Assembly (NCBI RefSeq): GCF_000003605.2
Contig: NW_003146352.1
Coordinates: forward strand, 1-19,724
DNA: 19,724 bases
Direction: 5' to 3'
Origin: Saccoglossus kowalevskii
Lineage: Eukaryota; Hemichordata; Enteropneusta; Harrimaniidae
Shown here: positions 1 through 10,516 of the stretch, one piece after another
Layout: each line of letters begins with the position of its first letter
How positions within the stretch are numbered: the stretch's first letter is position 1
Notes under the pieces: model-generated
The model's input: the letters and a program-made list of their open reading frames with translations, nothing else
Database searches by the model: none
Told to the model about the DNA's origin: nothing
Program-made: the position numbers and the translations under genes

Positions 1-713
1 TATGGCTTCCCCATTCACTCATCAGTGTGGCTATGGCTTCCCCATTCACTCATCAGTGTGACTATGGCTTCCCCATTTGCTCATCAGTGTGGCTATGGCT
101 TCCCCATTCGCTCATCAGTGTGGCTATGTCTTCCCCATTCACTCATCAGTGTGGCTATGTCTTCCCCATTTGCTCATCAGTGTGGCTATGGCTTCCTCAT
201 TCACTCATCAGTGTGGCTATGGCTTCCCCATTCGCTCATCAGTGTGGCTATGGCTTCCCCATTCACTCATCAGTGTGGCTATGGCTTCCCCATTTGCTCA
301 TCAGTGTGGCTATGGCTTCCCCATTTGCTCATCAGTGTGGCTATGGCTTCCCCATTTGCTCATCAGTGTGGCTATGGCTTCCCCATTTGCTCATCAGTGT
401 GGCTATGGCTTCCCCATTCACTCATCAGTGTGGCTATGGCTTCCCCATTGGCTCATCAGTGTGGCTATGGCTTCCCCATTCACTCATCAGTGTGGCTATG
501 GCTTCCCCATTCACTCATCAGTGTGGCTATGGCTTCCCCATTTGCTCATCAGTGTGGATATGGCTTCCCCATTCACTCATCAGTGTGGCTATGGCTTCCC
601 CATTTGCTCATCAGTGTGGCTATGGCTTCCCCATTCACTCATCAGTGTGGCTATGGCTTCCCCATTCGCTCATCAGTGTGGCTATGACTTCCCCATTTGC
701 TCTTCAGTGTGGC
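1..713 (+). repeat. Array segment 1: t-block, TG run, GG monomer, tatgac marker
   Basis: This segment has 23 monomers. Two tatgtc monomers lie at 125 and 156, four TG-type monomers at 280-403, a GG-type monomer at 435, a c31a monomer (gtgtgga) at 528, and a double-variant monomer at 683 (tatgac plus ctcttcag). Positions 94-713 follow the same order as 3639-4289 and 15610-16260, but one monomer is missing after 496 and tcctc replaces tcccc at 187. It is a diverged third copy of that block. Confidence 0.9.
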
Positions 714-1179
714 TATGGCTTCCCCATTTGCTCATCAGTGTGGCTATGGCTTCCCCATTCACTCATCAGTGTGGCTATGGCTTCCCCATTCGCTCATCAG
801 TGTGGCTATGGCTTCCCCATTCACTCATCAGTGTGGGCTATGGCTTCCCCATTTGCTCATCAGTGTGGCTATGGCTTCCCCATTCACTCATCAGTGTGGC
901 TATGGCTTCCCCATTCACTCATCAGTGTGACTATGGCTTCCCCATTTGCTCATCAGTGTGGCTATGGCTTCCCCATTCGCTCATCAGTGTGGCTATGTCT
1001 TCCCCATTCACTCATCAGTGTGGCTATGTCTTCCCCATTTGCTCATCAGTGTGGCTATGTCTTCCCCATTTGCTCATCAGTGTGGCTATGGCTTCCCCAT
1101 TCACTCATCAGTGTGGCTATGGCTTCCCCATTCACTCATCAGTGTGGCTATGGCTTCCCCATTTGCTCATCAGTGTGGC
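714..1179 (+). repeat. Array segment 2: CA/TG monomers with first tatgtc triplet
   Basis: This is a mixed stretch of CA-, TG- and CG-type monomers. It contains a 1-bp G gain at 835-837, a g30a monomer (gtgtgac) at 901, and three consecutive tatgtc monomers at 994, 1025 and 1056. The triplet is unusual because elsewhere tatgtc normally comes as a pair. No gene is seen. Confidence 0.9.
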
Positions 1180-2109
1180 TATGGCTTCCCCATTCACTCA
1201 TCAGTGTGGCTATGGCTTCCCCATTTGCTCATCAGTGTGGCTATGGCTTCCCCATTCACTCATCAGTGTGGCTATGGCTTCCCCATTTGCTCATCAGTGT
1301 GGCTATGGCTTCCCCATTCACTCATCAGTGTGGCTATGGCTTCCCCATTTGCTCATCAGTGTGGCTATGGCTTTCCCATTCACTCATCAGTGTGGCTATG
1401 GCTTCCCCATTCACTCATCAGTGTGGCTATGGCTTCCCCATTCGCTCATCAGTGTGGCTATGGCTTCCCCATTTGCTCATCAGTGTGGCTATGGCTTCCC
1501 CATTTGCTCATCAGTGTGGCTATGGCTTCCCCATTTGCTCATCAGTGTGGCTATGGCTTCCCCATTCACTCATCAGTGTGACTATGGCTTCCCCATTTGC
1601 TCATCAGTGTGGCTATGTCTTCCCCATTCACTCATCAGTGTGACTATGGCTTCCCCATTTGCTCATCAGTGTGGCTATGGCTTCCCCATTCGCTCATCAG
1701 TGTGGCTATGTCTTCCCCATTCACTCATCAGTGTGGCTATGTCTTCCCCATTTGCTCATCAGTGTGGCTATGGCTTCCCCATTCACTCATCAGTGTGGCT
1801 ATGGCTTCCCCATTCGCTCATCAGTGTGGCTATGGCTTCCCCATTCACTCATCAGTGTGGCTATGGCTTCCCCATTTGCTCATCAGTGTGGCTATGGCTT
1901 CCCCATTCACTCATCAGTGTGGCTATGGCTTCCCCATTCACTCATCAGTGTGACTATGGCTTCCCCATTTGCTCATCAGTGTGGCTATGGCTTCCCCATT
2001 CGCTCATCAGTGTGGCTATGTCTTCCCCATTCACTCATCAGTGTGGCTATGTCTTCCCCATTTGCTCATCAGTGTGGCTATGGCTTCCCCATTCACTCAT
2101 CAGTGTGGC
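1180..2109 (+). repeat. 930-bp duplicated block, copy 1 (30 monomers)
   Basis: The monomer order here matches 11075-12004 at an offset of 9,895 bp. I see one difference in 30 monomers: T at 1598 against C at 11493, a TpG versus CpG change. The block has alternating CA/TG monomers, a ggctttccc (c9t) monomer at 1366, three TG-type monomers, g30a monomers at 1552, 1614 and 1924, and tatgtc pairs at 1707/1738 and 2017/2048. Positions 1614-2078 hold one and a half copies of a 310-bp, ten-monomer unit. Confidence 0.9.
1614..2078 (+). repeat. 310-bp ten-monomer higher-order unit, 1.5 tandem copies
   Basis: The ten monomers from the gtgtgac monomer at 1614 are followed by the same order restarting at the gtgtgac monomer at 1924, including the tatgtc pair (1707/1738, then 2017/2048). 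The first gtgtgac monomer also carries tatgtc and the second does not. The same arrangement lies at 11509-11973. The second copy is cut short by other monomers. Confidence 0.85.
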
Positions 2110-2490
2110 TATGGCTTCCCCATTCACTCATCAGTGTGGCTATGGCTTCCCCATTTGCTCATCAGTGTGGATATGGCTTCCCCATTCACTCATCAGTGTG
2201 GCTATGGCTTCCCCATTTGCTCATCAGTGTGGCTATGGCTTCCCCATTCACTCATCAGTGTGGCTATGGCTTCCCCATTCGCTCATCAGTGTGGCTATGG
2301 ATACCCCATTCGCTCATCAGTGTGGCTATGGCTTCCCCATTCACTCATCAGTGTGGCTATGGCTTCCCCATTTGCTCATCTGTGTGGCTATGGCTTCCCC
2401 ATTCACTCTTCAGTGTGGCTATGGCTTCCCCATTTGCTCATCAGTGTGGCTATGGCTTCCCCATTTGCTCATCAGTGTGGCTATGCAGGC
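2110..2490 (+). repeat. Array segment 3: variant-rich stretch ending in a 9-bp insertion
   Basis: CA/TG/CG monomers here include several private variants: c31a at 2141, a gatacccc change in the monomer at 2296, catctgtg in the monomer at 2358, and ctcttcag in the monomer at 2389. The segment ends with the first 9-bp insertion at 2482-2490. The concentration of private changes suggests weaker homogenisation than in neighbouring blocks. Confidence 0.85.
2482..2490 (+). repeat. 9-bp insertion marker, copy 1
   Basis: The extra tatgcaggc sits between a TG-type and a CA-type monomer. It creates a 7-bp direct repeat, ggctatg, separated by ca. The same insertion recurs six more times in identical context. 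Confidence 0.95.
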
Positions 2491-2832
2491 TATGGCTTCC
2501 CCATTCACTCATCAGTGTGGCTATGGCTTCCCCATTTGCTCATCAGTGTGGCTATGGCTTCCCCATTCGCTCATCAGTGTGGCTATGGCTTCCCCCATTC
2601 GCTCATCAGTGTGGCTATGGCTTCCCCAATGGCTCATCAGTGTGGCTATGGCTTCCCCATTTGCTCATCAGTGTGGCTATGGCTTCCCCATTTGCTCATC
2701 AGTGTGGCTATGGCTTCCCCATTCGCTCATCAGTGTGGCTATGGCTTCCCCATTCGCTCATCAGTGTGGCTATGGCTTCCCCATTCGCTCATCAGTGTGG
2801 CTATGGCTTCCCCATTTGCTCATCAATGTGGC
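2491..2832 (+). repeat. CG/AATGG-type segment after the 9-bp insertion, copy 1
   Basis: Eleven monomers follow the 9-bp insertion. One is AATGG-type (2616), five are CG-type (2553, 2584, 2709, 2740, 2771), and one carries g25a (catcaatg, 2802). A C-run gain (C4 to C5) sits at 2592-2596. Only the first monomer is CA-type, which contrasts with the CA/TG alternation on both sides. Confidence 0.88.
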
Positions 2833-3638
2833 TATGGCTTCCCCATTCACTCATCAGTGTGGCTATGGCTTCCCCATTGGCTCATCAGTGTGGCTATGGC
2901 TTCCCCATTCACTCATCAGTGTGGCTATGGCTTCCCCATTTGCTAATCAGTGTGGCTATGGCTTCCCCATTCACTCATCAGTGTGGCTATGGCTTCCCCA
3001 TTGGCTCATCAGTGTGGCTATGGCTTCCCCATTCACTCATCAGTGTGGCTATGGCTTCCCCATTTGCTCATCAGTGTGGCTATGGCTTCCCCATTCACTC
3101 ATCAGTGTGGCTATGGCTTCCCCATTCGCTCATCAGTGTGGCTATGGCTTCCCCATTCACTCATCAGTGTGGCTATGGCTTCCCCATTTGCTCATCAGTG
3201 TGGCTATGGCTTCCCCATTCATTCATCAGTGTGGCTATGGCTTCCCCATTTGCTCATCAGTGTGGCTATGGCTTCCCCATTCACTCATCAGTGTGGCTAT
3301 GGCTTCCCCATTTGCTCATCAGTGTGGCTATGGCTTCCCCATTCACTCATCAGTGTGGCTATGGCTTCCCCATTGGCTCATCAGTGTGGCTATGGCTTCC
3401 CCATTCACTCATCAGTGTGGCTATGGCTTCCCCATTTGCTCATCAGTGTGGCTATGGCTTCCCCATTCGCTCATCAGTGTGGCTATGGCTTCCCCATTCA
3501 CTCATCAGTGTGGCTATGGCTTCCCCATTTGCTCATCAGTGTGGCTATGGCTTCCCCATTCACTCATCAGTGTGGCTATGGCTTCCCCATTCACTCATCA
3601 GTGTGACTATGGCTTCCCCATTTGCTCATCAGTGTGGC
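2833..3638 (+). repeat. GG-type/taatcag module with CA/TG dimers
   Basis: GG-type monomers at 2864, 2988 and 3360 are each flanked by CA-type monomers. A c20a monomer at 2926 creates taatcag. Strict CA/TG alternation dominates after 3143, with a c18t monomer (ttcattc) at 3205. A g30a monomer at 3577 leads into the next t-block. No gene is seen. Confidence 0.9.
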
Positions 3639-4320
3639 TATGGCTTCCCCATTCGCTCATCAGTGTGGCTATGTCTTCCCCATTCACTCATCAGTGTGGC
3701 TATGTCTTCCCCATTTGCTCATCAGTGTGGCTATGGCTTCCCCATTCACTCATCAGTGTGGCTATGGCTTCCCCATTCGCTCATCAGTGTGGCTATGGCT
3801 TCCCCATTCACTCATCAGTGTGGCTATGGCTTCCCCATTTGCTCATCAGTGTGGCTATGGCTTCCCCATTTGCTCATCAGTGTGGCTATGGCTTCCCCAT
3901 TTGCTCATCAGTGTGGCTATGGCTTCCCCATTTGCTCATCAGTGTGGCTATGGCTTCCCCATTCACTCATCAGTGTGGCTATGGCTTCCCCATTGGCTCA
4001 TCAGTGTGGCTATGGCTTCCCCATTCACTCATCAGTGTGGCTATGGCTTCCCCATTCGCTCATCAGTGTGGCTATGGCTTCCCCATTCACTCATCAGTGT
4101 GGCTATGGCTTCCCCATTTGCTCATCAGTGTGGATATGGCTTCCCCATTCACTCATCAGTGTGGCTATGGCTTCCCCATTTGCTCATCAGTGTGGCTATG
4201 GCTTCCCCATTCACTCATCAGTGTGGCTATGGCTTCCCCATTCGCTCATCAGTGTGGCTATGACTTCCCCATTTGCTCTTCAGTGTGGCTATGGCTTCCC
4301 CATTTGCTCATCAGTGTGGC
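3639..4320 (+). repeat. 682-bp duplicated block (22 monomers), copy A
   Basis: All 22 monomers match 15610-16291 in class and marker variants at an offset of 11,971 bp, and I see no difference. The order is a CG-type monomer, a tatgtc pair at 3670/3701, four consecutive TG-type monomers (3825-3948), a GG-type monomer (3980), a c31a monomer (4104) and the tatgac/ctcttcag monomer (4259). A diverged partial copy begins at 94. Confidence 0.92.
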
Positions 4321-4661
4321 TATGGCTTCCCCATTTGCTCATCAGTGTGGCTATGGCTTCCCCATTCGCTCATCAGTGTGGCTATGGCTTCCCCATTTGC
4401 TCATCAGTGTGGCTATGGCTTCCCCATTCGCTCATCAGTGTGGCTATGGCTTCCCCAATGGCTCATCAATGTGGCTATGGCTTCCCCATTGGCTCATCAG
4501 TGTGGCTATGGCTTCCCCATTTGCTCATCAGTGTGGCTATGGCTTCCCCATTTGCTCATCAGTGTGGCTATGGCTTCCCCATTCGCTCATCAGTGTGGCT
4601 ATGGCTTCCCCATTCGCTCATCAGTGTGGCTATGGCTTCCCCATTTGCTCATCAGTGTGGC
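4321..4661 (+). repeat. CG/TG/AATGG segment without a 9-bp insertion
   Basis: Positions 4321-4568 resemble 6283-6530 monomer for monomer, except that a GG-type monomer (4476) stands where the other copy has CG-type (6438). The monomer at 4445 combines AATGG with g25a (catcaatg). This is the one AATGG cluster that follows a tatgac monomer directly with no 9-bp insertion upstream, so it is probably a recombinant junction. Confidence 0.87.
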
Positions 4662-5095
4662 TATGGCTTCCCCATTCGCTCATCAGTGTGGCTATGGCTT
4701 CCCCAATGGCTCATCAATGTGGCTATGGCTTCCCCATTCACTCATCAGTGTGGCTATGGCTTCCCCATTTGCTCATCAGTGTGGCTATGGCTTCCCCATT
4801 CACTCATCAGTGTGGCTATGGCTTCCCCATTCACTCATCAGTGTGGCTATGGCTTCCCCATTCGCTCATCAGTGTGGCTATGGCTTCCCCATTCACTCAT
4901 CAGTGTGGCTATGGCTTCCCCATTTGCTCATCAGTGTGGCTATGGCTTCCCCATTCACTCATCAGTGTGGCTATGGCTTCCCCATTTGCTCATCAGTGTG
5001 GCTATGGCTTCCCCATTCACTCATCGGTGTGGCTATGGCTTCCCCATTTGCTCATCAGTGTGGCTATGGCTTCCCCATTCACTCATCAGTGTGGC
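4662..5095 (+). repeat. AATGG to CA/TG transition containing a catcggtg marker
   Basis: Thirteen monomers at 4662-5064 match 8307-8709 at an offset of 3,645 bp, including the rare a24g monomer (catcggtg) at 5003 and 8648. These are the only two occurrences seen, so the two blocks share recent descent. One extra TG-type monomer (8710) follows in the second copy. Confidence 0.88.
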
Positions 5096-6096
5096 TATGG
5101 CTTCCCCATTCGCTCATCAGTGTGGCTATGGCTTCCCCATTTACTCATCAGTGTGGCTATGGCTTCCCCATTTGCTCATCAGTGTGGCTATGGCTTCCCC
5201 ATTCACTCATCAGTGTGGCTATGGCTTCCCCATTGGCTCATCAGTGTGGCTATGGCTTCCCCATTCACTCATCAGTGTGGCTATGGCTTCCCCATTTGCT
5301 CATCAGTGTGGCTATGGCTTCCCCATTCACTCATCAGTGTGGCTATGGCTTCCCCATTGGCTCATCAGTGTGGCTATGGCTTCCCCATTCACTCATCAGT
5401 GTGGCTATGGCTTCCGCATTTGCTCATCAGTGTGACTATGGCTTCCCCATTCACTCATCAGTGTGGCTATGGCTTCCCCATTCGCTCATCAGTGTGGCTA
5501 TGGCTTCCCCATTCACTCATCAGTGTGGCTATGGCTTCCCCATTTGCTCATCAGTGTGGCTATGGCTTCCCCATTCACTCATCAGTGTGGCTATGGCTTC
5601 CCCATTTGCTCATCAGTGTGGCTATGGCTTCCCCATTTGCTAATCAGTGTGGCTATGGCTTCCCCATTTGCTCATCAGTGTGGCTATGGCTTCCCCATTC
5701 ACTCATCAGTGTGGCTATGGCTTCCCCATTCGCTCATCAGTGTGGCTATGGCTTCCCCATTTGCTCATCAGTGTGGCTATGGCTTCCCCATTTGCTCATC
5801 AGTGTGGCTATGGCTTCCCCATTTGCTCATCAGTGTGGCTATGGCTTCCCCATTCACTCATCAGTGTGGCTATGGCTTTCCCATTCACTCATCAGTGTGG
5901 CTATGGCTTCCCCATTCACTCATCAGTGTGACTATGGCTTCCCCATTCGCTCATCAGTGTGGCTATGGCTTCCCCATTCACTCATCAGTGTGGCTATGGC
6001 TTCCCCATTTGCTCATCAGTGTGGCTATGGCTTCCCCATTCACTCATCAGTGTGGCTATGGCTTCCCCATTTGCTCATCAGTGTGGCTATGCAGGC
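5096..6096 (+). repeat. Local duplication copy 1: tttactc / GG / ccgc / taatcag / 9-bp insertion
   Basis: Positions 5096-5653 (18 monomers) match 6717-7274 at an offset of 1,621 bp. This includes the rare tttactc monomer (5127), GG-type monomers at 5220 and 5344, the ccgc plus gtgtgac monomer (5406) and the taatcag monomer (5623). After one extra TG-type monomer at 5654, positions 5685-6096 match 7275-7686 at an offset of 1,590 bp and end in the 9-bp insertion. A ggctttccc (c9t) monomer at 5871 is absent from the partner. Confidence 0.92.
6088..6096 (+). repeat. 9-bp insertion marker, copy 2
   Basis: Identical to copy 1, with a TG-type monomer before and a CA-type after. It closes the locally duplicated block 5096-6096. 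Confidence 0.95.
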
Positions 6097-6716
6097 TATG
6101 GCTTCCCCATTCACTCATCAGTGTGGCTATGGCTTCCCCATTTGCTCATCAGTGTGGCTATGGCTTCCCCATTCGCTCATCAGTGTGGCTATGGCTTCCC
6201 CATTCGCTCATCAGTGTGGCTATGGCTTCCCCAATGGCTCATCAGTGTGGCTATGGCTTCGCCATTTGCTCATCAGTGTGGCTATGGCTTCCCCATTTGC
6301 TCATCAGTGTGGCTATGGCTTCCCCATTCGCTCATCAGTGTGGCTATGGCTTCCCCATTTGCTCATCAGTGTGGCTATGGCTTCCCCATTCGCTCATCAG
6401 TGTGGCTATGGCTTCCCCAATGGCTCATCAATGTGGCTATGGCTTCCCCATTCGCTCATCAGTGTGGCTATGGCTTCCCCATTTGCTCATCAGTGTGGCT
6501 ATGGCTTCCCCATTTGCTCATCAGTGTGGCTATGGCTTCCCCATTCGCTCATCAGTGTGGCTATGGCTTCCCCATTTGCTCATCAGTGTGGCTATGGCTT
6601 CCCCATTCGCTCATCAGTGTGGCTATGGCTTCCCCAATGGCTCATCAATGTGGCTATGGCTTCCCCATTCACTCATCAGTGTGGCTATGGCTTCCCCATT
6701 TGCTCATCAGTGTGGC
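6097..6716 (+). repeat. CG/AATGG-type segment after the 9-bp insertion, copy 2
   Basis: Twenty monomers are dominated by CG- and TG-types. AATGG-type monomers lie at 6221, 6407 and 6624, the last two carrying g25a. A private cttcgcc change lies in the monomer at 6252. Positions 6562-6716 match 4631-4785. The join to the next module at 6717 corresponds to skipping 310 bp (ten monomers) of the other copy (4786-5095). Confidence 0.88.
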
Positions 6717-7686
6717 TATGGCTTCCCCATTCGCTCATCAGTGTGGCTATGGCTTCCCCATTTACTCATCAGTGTGGCTATGGCTTCCCCATTTGCTCAT
6801 CAGTGTGGCTATGGCTTCCCCATTCACTCATCAGTGTGGCTATGGCTTCCCCATTGGCTCATCAGTGTGGCTATGGCTTCCCCATTCACTCATCAGTGTG
6901 GCTATGGCTTCCCCATTTGCTCATCAGTGTGGCTATGGCTTCCCCATTCACTCATCAGTGTGGCTATGGCTTCCCCATTGGCTCATCAGTGTGGCTATGG
7001 CTTCCCCATTCACTCATCAGTGTGGCTATGGCTTCCGCATTTGCTCATCAGTGTGACTATGGCTTCCCCATTCACTCATCAGTGTGGCTATGGCTTCCCC
7101 ATTCGCTCATCAGTGTGGCTATGGCTTCCCCATTCACTCATCAGTGTGGCTATGGCTTCCCCATTTGCTCATCAGTGTGGCTATGGCTTCCCCATTCACT
7201 CATCAGTGTGGCTATGGCTTCCCCATTTGCTCATCAGTGTGGCTATGGCTTCCCCATTTGCTAATCAGTGTGGCTATGGCTTCCCCATTCACTCATCAGT
7301 GTGGCTATGGCTTCCCCATTCGCTCATCAGTGTGGCTATGGCTTCCCCATTTGCTCATCAGTGTGGCTATGGCTTCCCCATTTGCTCATCAGTGTGGCTA
7401 TGGCTTCCCCATTTGCTCATCAGTGTGGCTATGGCTTCCCCATTCACTCATCAGTGTGGCTATGGCTTCCCCATTCACTCATCAGTGTGGCTATGGCTTC
7501 CCCATTCACTCATCAGTGTGACTATGGCTTCCCCATTCGCTCATCAGTGTGGCTATGGCTTCCCCATTCACTCATCAGTGTGGCTATGGCTTCCCCATTT
7601 GCTCATCAGTGTGGCTATGGCTTCCCCATTCACTCATCAGTGTGGCTATGGCTTCCCCATTTGCTCATCAGTGTGGCTATGCAGGC
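6717..7686 (+). repeat. Local duplication copy 2 (partner of 5096-6096)
   Basis: This has the same marker order as 5096-6096: tttactc (6748), GG-type (6841, 6965), ccgc plus gtgtgac (7027), taatcag (7244), gtgtgac (7492), then the 9-bp insertion (7678-7686). It is one monomer shorter and lacks the c9t change. Unequal exchange in register is the simplest explanation. Confidence 0.92.
7678..7686 (+). repeat. 9-bp insertion marker, copy 3
   Basis: Identical insertion, 1,590 bp after copy 2. It opens the densest AATGG cluster. Confidence 0.95.
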
Positions 7687-8368
7687 TATGGCTTCCCCAT
7701 TCACTCATCAGTGTGGCTATGGCTTCCCCATTCGCTCATCAGTGTGGCTATGGCTTCCCCAATGGCTCATCAGTGTGGCTATGGCTTCCCCATTTGCTCA
7801 TCAGTGTGGCTATGGCTTCCCCATTCGCTCATCAGTGTGGCTATGGCTTCCCCAATGGCTCATCAGTGTGGCTATGGCTTCCCCATTCGCTCATCAGTGT
7901 GGCTATGGCTTCCCCATTCGCTCATCAGTGTGGCTATGGCTTCCCCAATGGCTCATCAGTGTGGCTATGGCTTCCCCATTTGCTCATCAGTGTGGCTATG
8001 GCTTCCCCATTTGCTCATCAGTGTGGCTATGGCTTCCCCATTCGCTCATCAGTGTGGCTATGGCTTCCCCATTTGCTCATCAGTGTGGCTATGGCTTCCC
8101 CATTCGCTCATCAGTGTGGCTATGGCTTCCCCAATGGCTCATCAATATGGCTATGGCTTCCCCAATGGCTCATCAATGTGGCTATGGCTTCCCCATTCGC
8201 TCATCAGTGTGGCTATGGCTTCCCCATTCGCTCATCAGTGTGGCTATGGCTTCCCCATTTGCTCATCAGTGTGGCTATGGCTTCCCCATTTGCTCATCAG
8301 TGTGGCTATGGCTTCCCCATTCGCTCATCAGTGTGGCTATGGCTTCCCCAATGGCTCATCAATGTGGC
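7687..8368 (+). repeat. Longest CG/AATGG-type segment
   Basis: Twenty-two monomers after the insertion at 7678 include six AATGG-type copies (7749, 7842, 7935, 8121, 8152, 8338), the densest cluster in the window. Those at 8152 and 8338 carry g25a. The one at 8121 carries a further change (catcaatatgg). The neighbours at 8121 and 8152 are the only adjacent AATGG pair seen. CA-type monomers are absent after the first copy. Confidence 0.9.
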
Positions 8369-9236
8369 TATGGCTTCCCCATTCACTCATCAGTGTGGCT
8401 ATGGCTTCCCCATTTGCTCATCAGTGTGGCTATGGCTTCCCCATTCACTCATCAGTGTGGCTATGGCTTCCCCATTCACTCATCAGTGTGGCTATGGCTT
8501 CCCCATTCGCTCATCAGTGTGGCTATGGCTTCCCCATTCACTCATCAGTGTGGCTATGGCTTCCCCATTTGCTCATCAGTGTGGCTATGGCTTCCCCATT
8601 CACTCATCAGTGTGGCTATGGCTTCCCCATTTGCTCATCAGTGTGGCTATGGCTTCCCCATTCACTCATCGGTGTGGCTATGGCTTCCCCATTTGCTCAT
8701 CAGTGTGGCTATGGCTTCCCCATTTGCTCATCAGTGTGGCTATGGCTTCCCCATTCACTCATCAGTGTGGCTATGGCTTCCCCATTCGCTCATCAGTGTG
8801 GCTATGGCTTCCCCATTCACTCATCAGTGTGGCTATGGCTTCCCCATTTGCTCATCAGTGTGGCTATGGCTTCCCCATTCACTCATCAGTGTGGCTATGG
8901 CTTCCCCATTGGCTCATCAGTGTGGCTATGGCTTCCCCATTCACTCATCAGTGTGGCTATGGCTTCCCCATTCGCTCATCAGTGTGGCTATGGCTTCCCC
9001 ATTCACTCATCAGTGTGGCTATGGCTTCCCCATTTGCTCATCAGTGTGGATATGGCTTCCCCATTCACTCATCAGTGTGGCTATGGCTTCCCCATTTGCT
9101 CATCAGTGTGGCTATGGCTTCCCCATTCACTCATCAGTGTGGCTATGGCTTCCCCATTCGCTCATCAGTGTGGCTATGACTTCCCGATTTGCTCTTCAGT
9201 GTGGCTATGGCTTCCCCATTTGCTCATCAGTGTGGC
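8369..9236 (+). repeat. CA/TG segment with catcggtg, GG, c31a and tatgac markers
   Basis: This segment starts with the copy of 4662-5064. From 8834 it follows 15889 onward: a GG-type monomer (8896), c31a (9020), then the tatgac/ctcttcag monomer (9175), which here carries a private c12g (cccgat). The 8834-9462 versus 15889-16516 pair shows several differences and is older than the 682-bp pair. Confidence 0.87.
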
Positions 9237-9989
9237 TATGGCTTCCCCATTCACTCATCAGTGTGGCTATGGCTTCCCCATTCACTCATCAGTGTGACTA
9301 TGGCTTCCCCATTCGCTCATCAGTGTGGCTATGGCTTCCCCATTCACTCATCAGTGTGGCTATGGCTTCCCCATTTGCTCATCAGTGTGGCTATGGCTTC
9401 CCCATTTGCTCATCAGTGTGGCTATGCAGGCTATGGCTTCCCCATTCACTCATCAGTGTGGCTATGGCTTCCCCATTTGCTCATCAGTGTTGCTATGGCT
9501 TCCCCAATCGCTCATCAGTGTGGCTATGGCTTCCCCAATGGCTCATCAGTGTGGCTATGGCTTCCCCATTCGCTCATCAGTGTGGCTATGGCTTCCCCAT
9601 TCGCTCATCAGTGTGGCTATGGCTTCCCCAATGGCTCATCAGTGTGGCTATGGCTTCCCCATTTGCTCATCAGTGTGGCTATGGCTTCCCCATTTGCTCA
9701 TCAGTGTGGCTATGGCTTCCCCATTCGCTCATCAGTGTGGCTATGGCTTCCCCATTTACTCATCAGTGTGGCTATGGCTTCCCCATTCGCTCATCAGTGT
9801 GGCTATGGCTTCCCCAATGGCTCATCAATGTGGCTATGGCTTCCCCATTCGCTCATCAGTGTGGCTATGGCTTCCCCATTCGCTCATCAGTGTGGCTATG
9901 GCTTCCCCATTTGCTCATCAGTGTGGCTATGGCTTCCCCAATGGCTCATCAGTGTGGCTATGGCTTCCCCATTTGCTCATCAGTGTGGC
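9237..9989 (+). repeat. gtgtgac to 9-bp insertion to aatcgctc/AATGG module, copy 1
   Basis: Positions 9237-9741 match 14268-14772 at an offset of 5,031 bp. The order is a g30a monomer (9268), the 9-bp insertion (9423-9431), a hybrid aatcgctc monomer (9494), and AATGG at 9525 and 9618. A private g29t change lies at 9491. Beyond 9741 the copies part: this one has tttactc at 9742 and AATGG at 9804 (with g25a) and 9928. Confidence 0.9.
9423..9431 (+). repeat. 9-bp insertion marker, copy 4
   Basis: Identical insertion, followed two monomers later by the aatcgctc hybrid monomer (9494). Confidence 0.95.
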
Positions 9990-10516
9990 TATGGCTTCCC
10001 CATTCACTCATCAGTGTGGCTATGGCTTCCCCATTCGCTCATCAGTGTGGCTATGGCTTCCCCATTCACTCATCAGTGTGGCTATGGCTTCCCCATTTGC
10101 TCATCAGTGTGGCTATGGCTTCCCCATTCGCTCATCAGTGTGGCTATGGCTTCCCCATTCACTCATCAGTGTGGCTATGGCTTCCCCATTTGCTCATCAG
10201 TGTGGCTATGGCTTCCCCATTCATTCATCAGTGTGGCTATGGCTTCCCCATTCGCTCATCAGTGTGGCTATGGCTTCCCCATTTGCTCATCAGTGTGGCT
10301 ATGGCTTCCCCATTCACTCATCAGTGTGGCTATGGCTTCCCCATTGGCTCATCAGTGTGGCTATGGCTTCCCCATTCACTCATCAGTGTGGCTATGGCTT
10401 CCCCATTGGCTCATCAGTGTGGCTATGGCTTCCCCATTCACTCATCAGTGTGGCTATGGCTTCCCCATTGGCTCATCAGTGTGGCTATGGCTTCCCCATT
10501 CACTCATCAGTGTGGC
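9990..10516 (+). repeat. CA/TG/CG stretch ending in triple CA-GG alternation
   Basis: This is mixed CA/TG/CG order with a ttcattc (c18t) monomer at 10207. GG-type monomers at 10331, 10393 and 10455 alternate with CA-type, giving a short local 62-bp dimer amplification found nowhere else in the window. No gene is seen. Confidence 0.88.

Noticed and set aside
2482-2490. 9-bp insertion as a transposon footprint with a 7-bp target-site duplication
   Set aside because: The ggctatg-ca-ggctatg form resembles a footprint, but no element or partial terminal repeat is present. A replication or end-joining duplication with filler explains it as well, so it is listed only as a repeat marker.
77-7264. 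2,395-codon ORF and about thirty other overlapping + strand ORFs as protein-coding genes
   Set aside because: All encode phase-shifted versions of the same 31-residue cycle in every frame. They exist because the monomer lacks stops. There is no non-repeat domain, intron signal or constraint on the main amino-acid-changing polymorphism, and ends fall wherever a variant monomer makes a stop.
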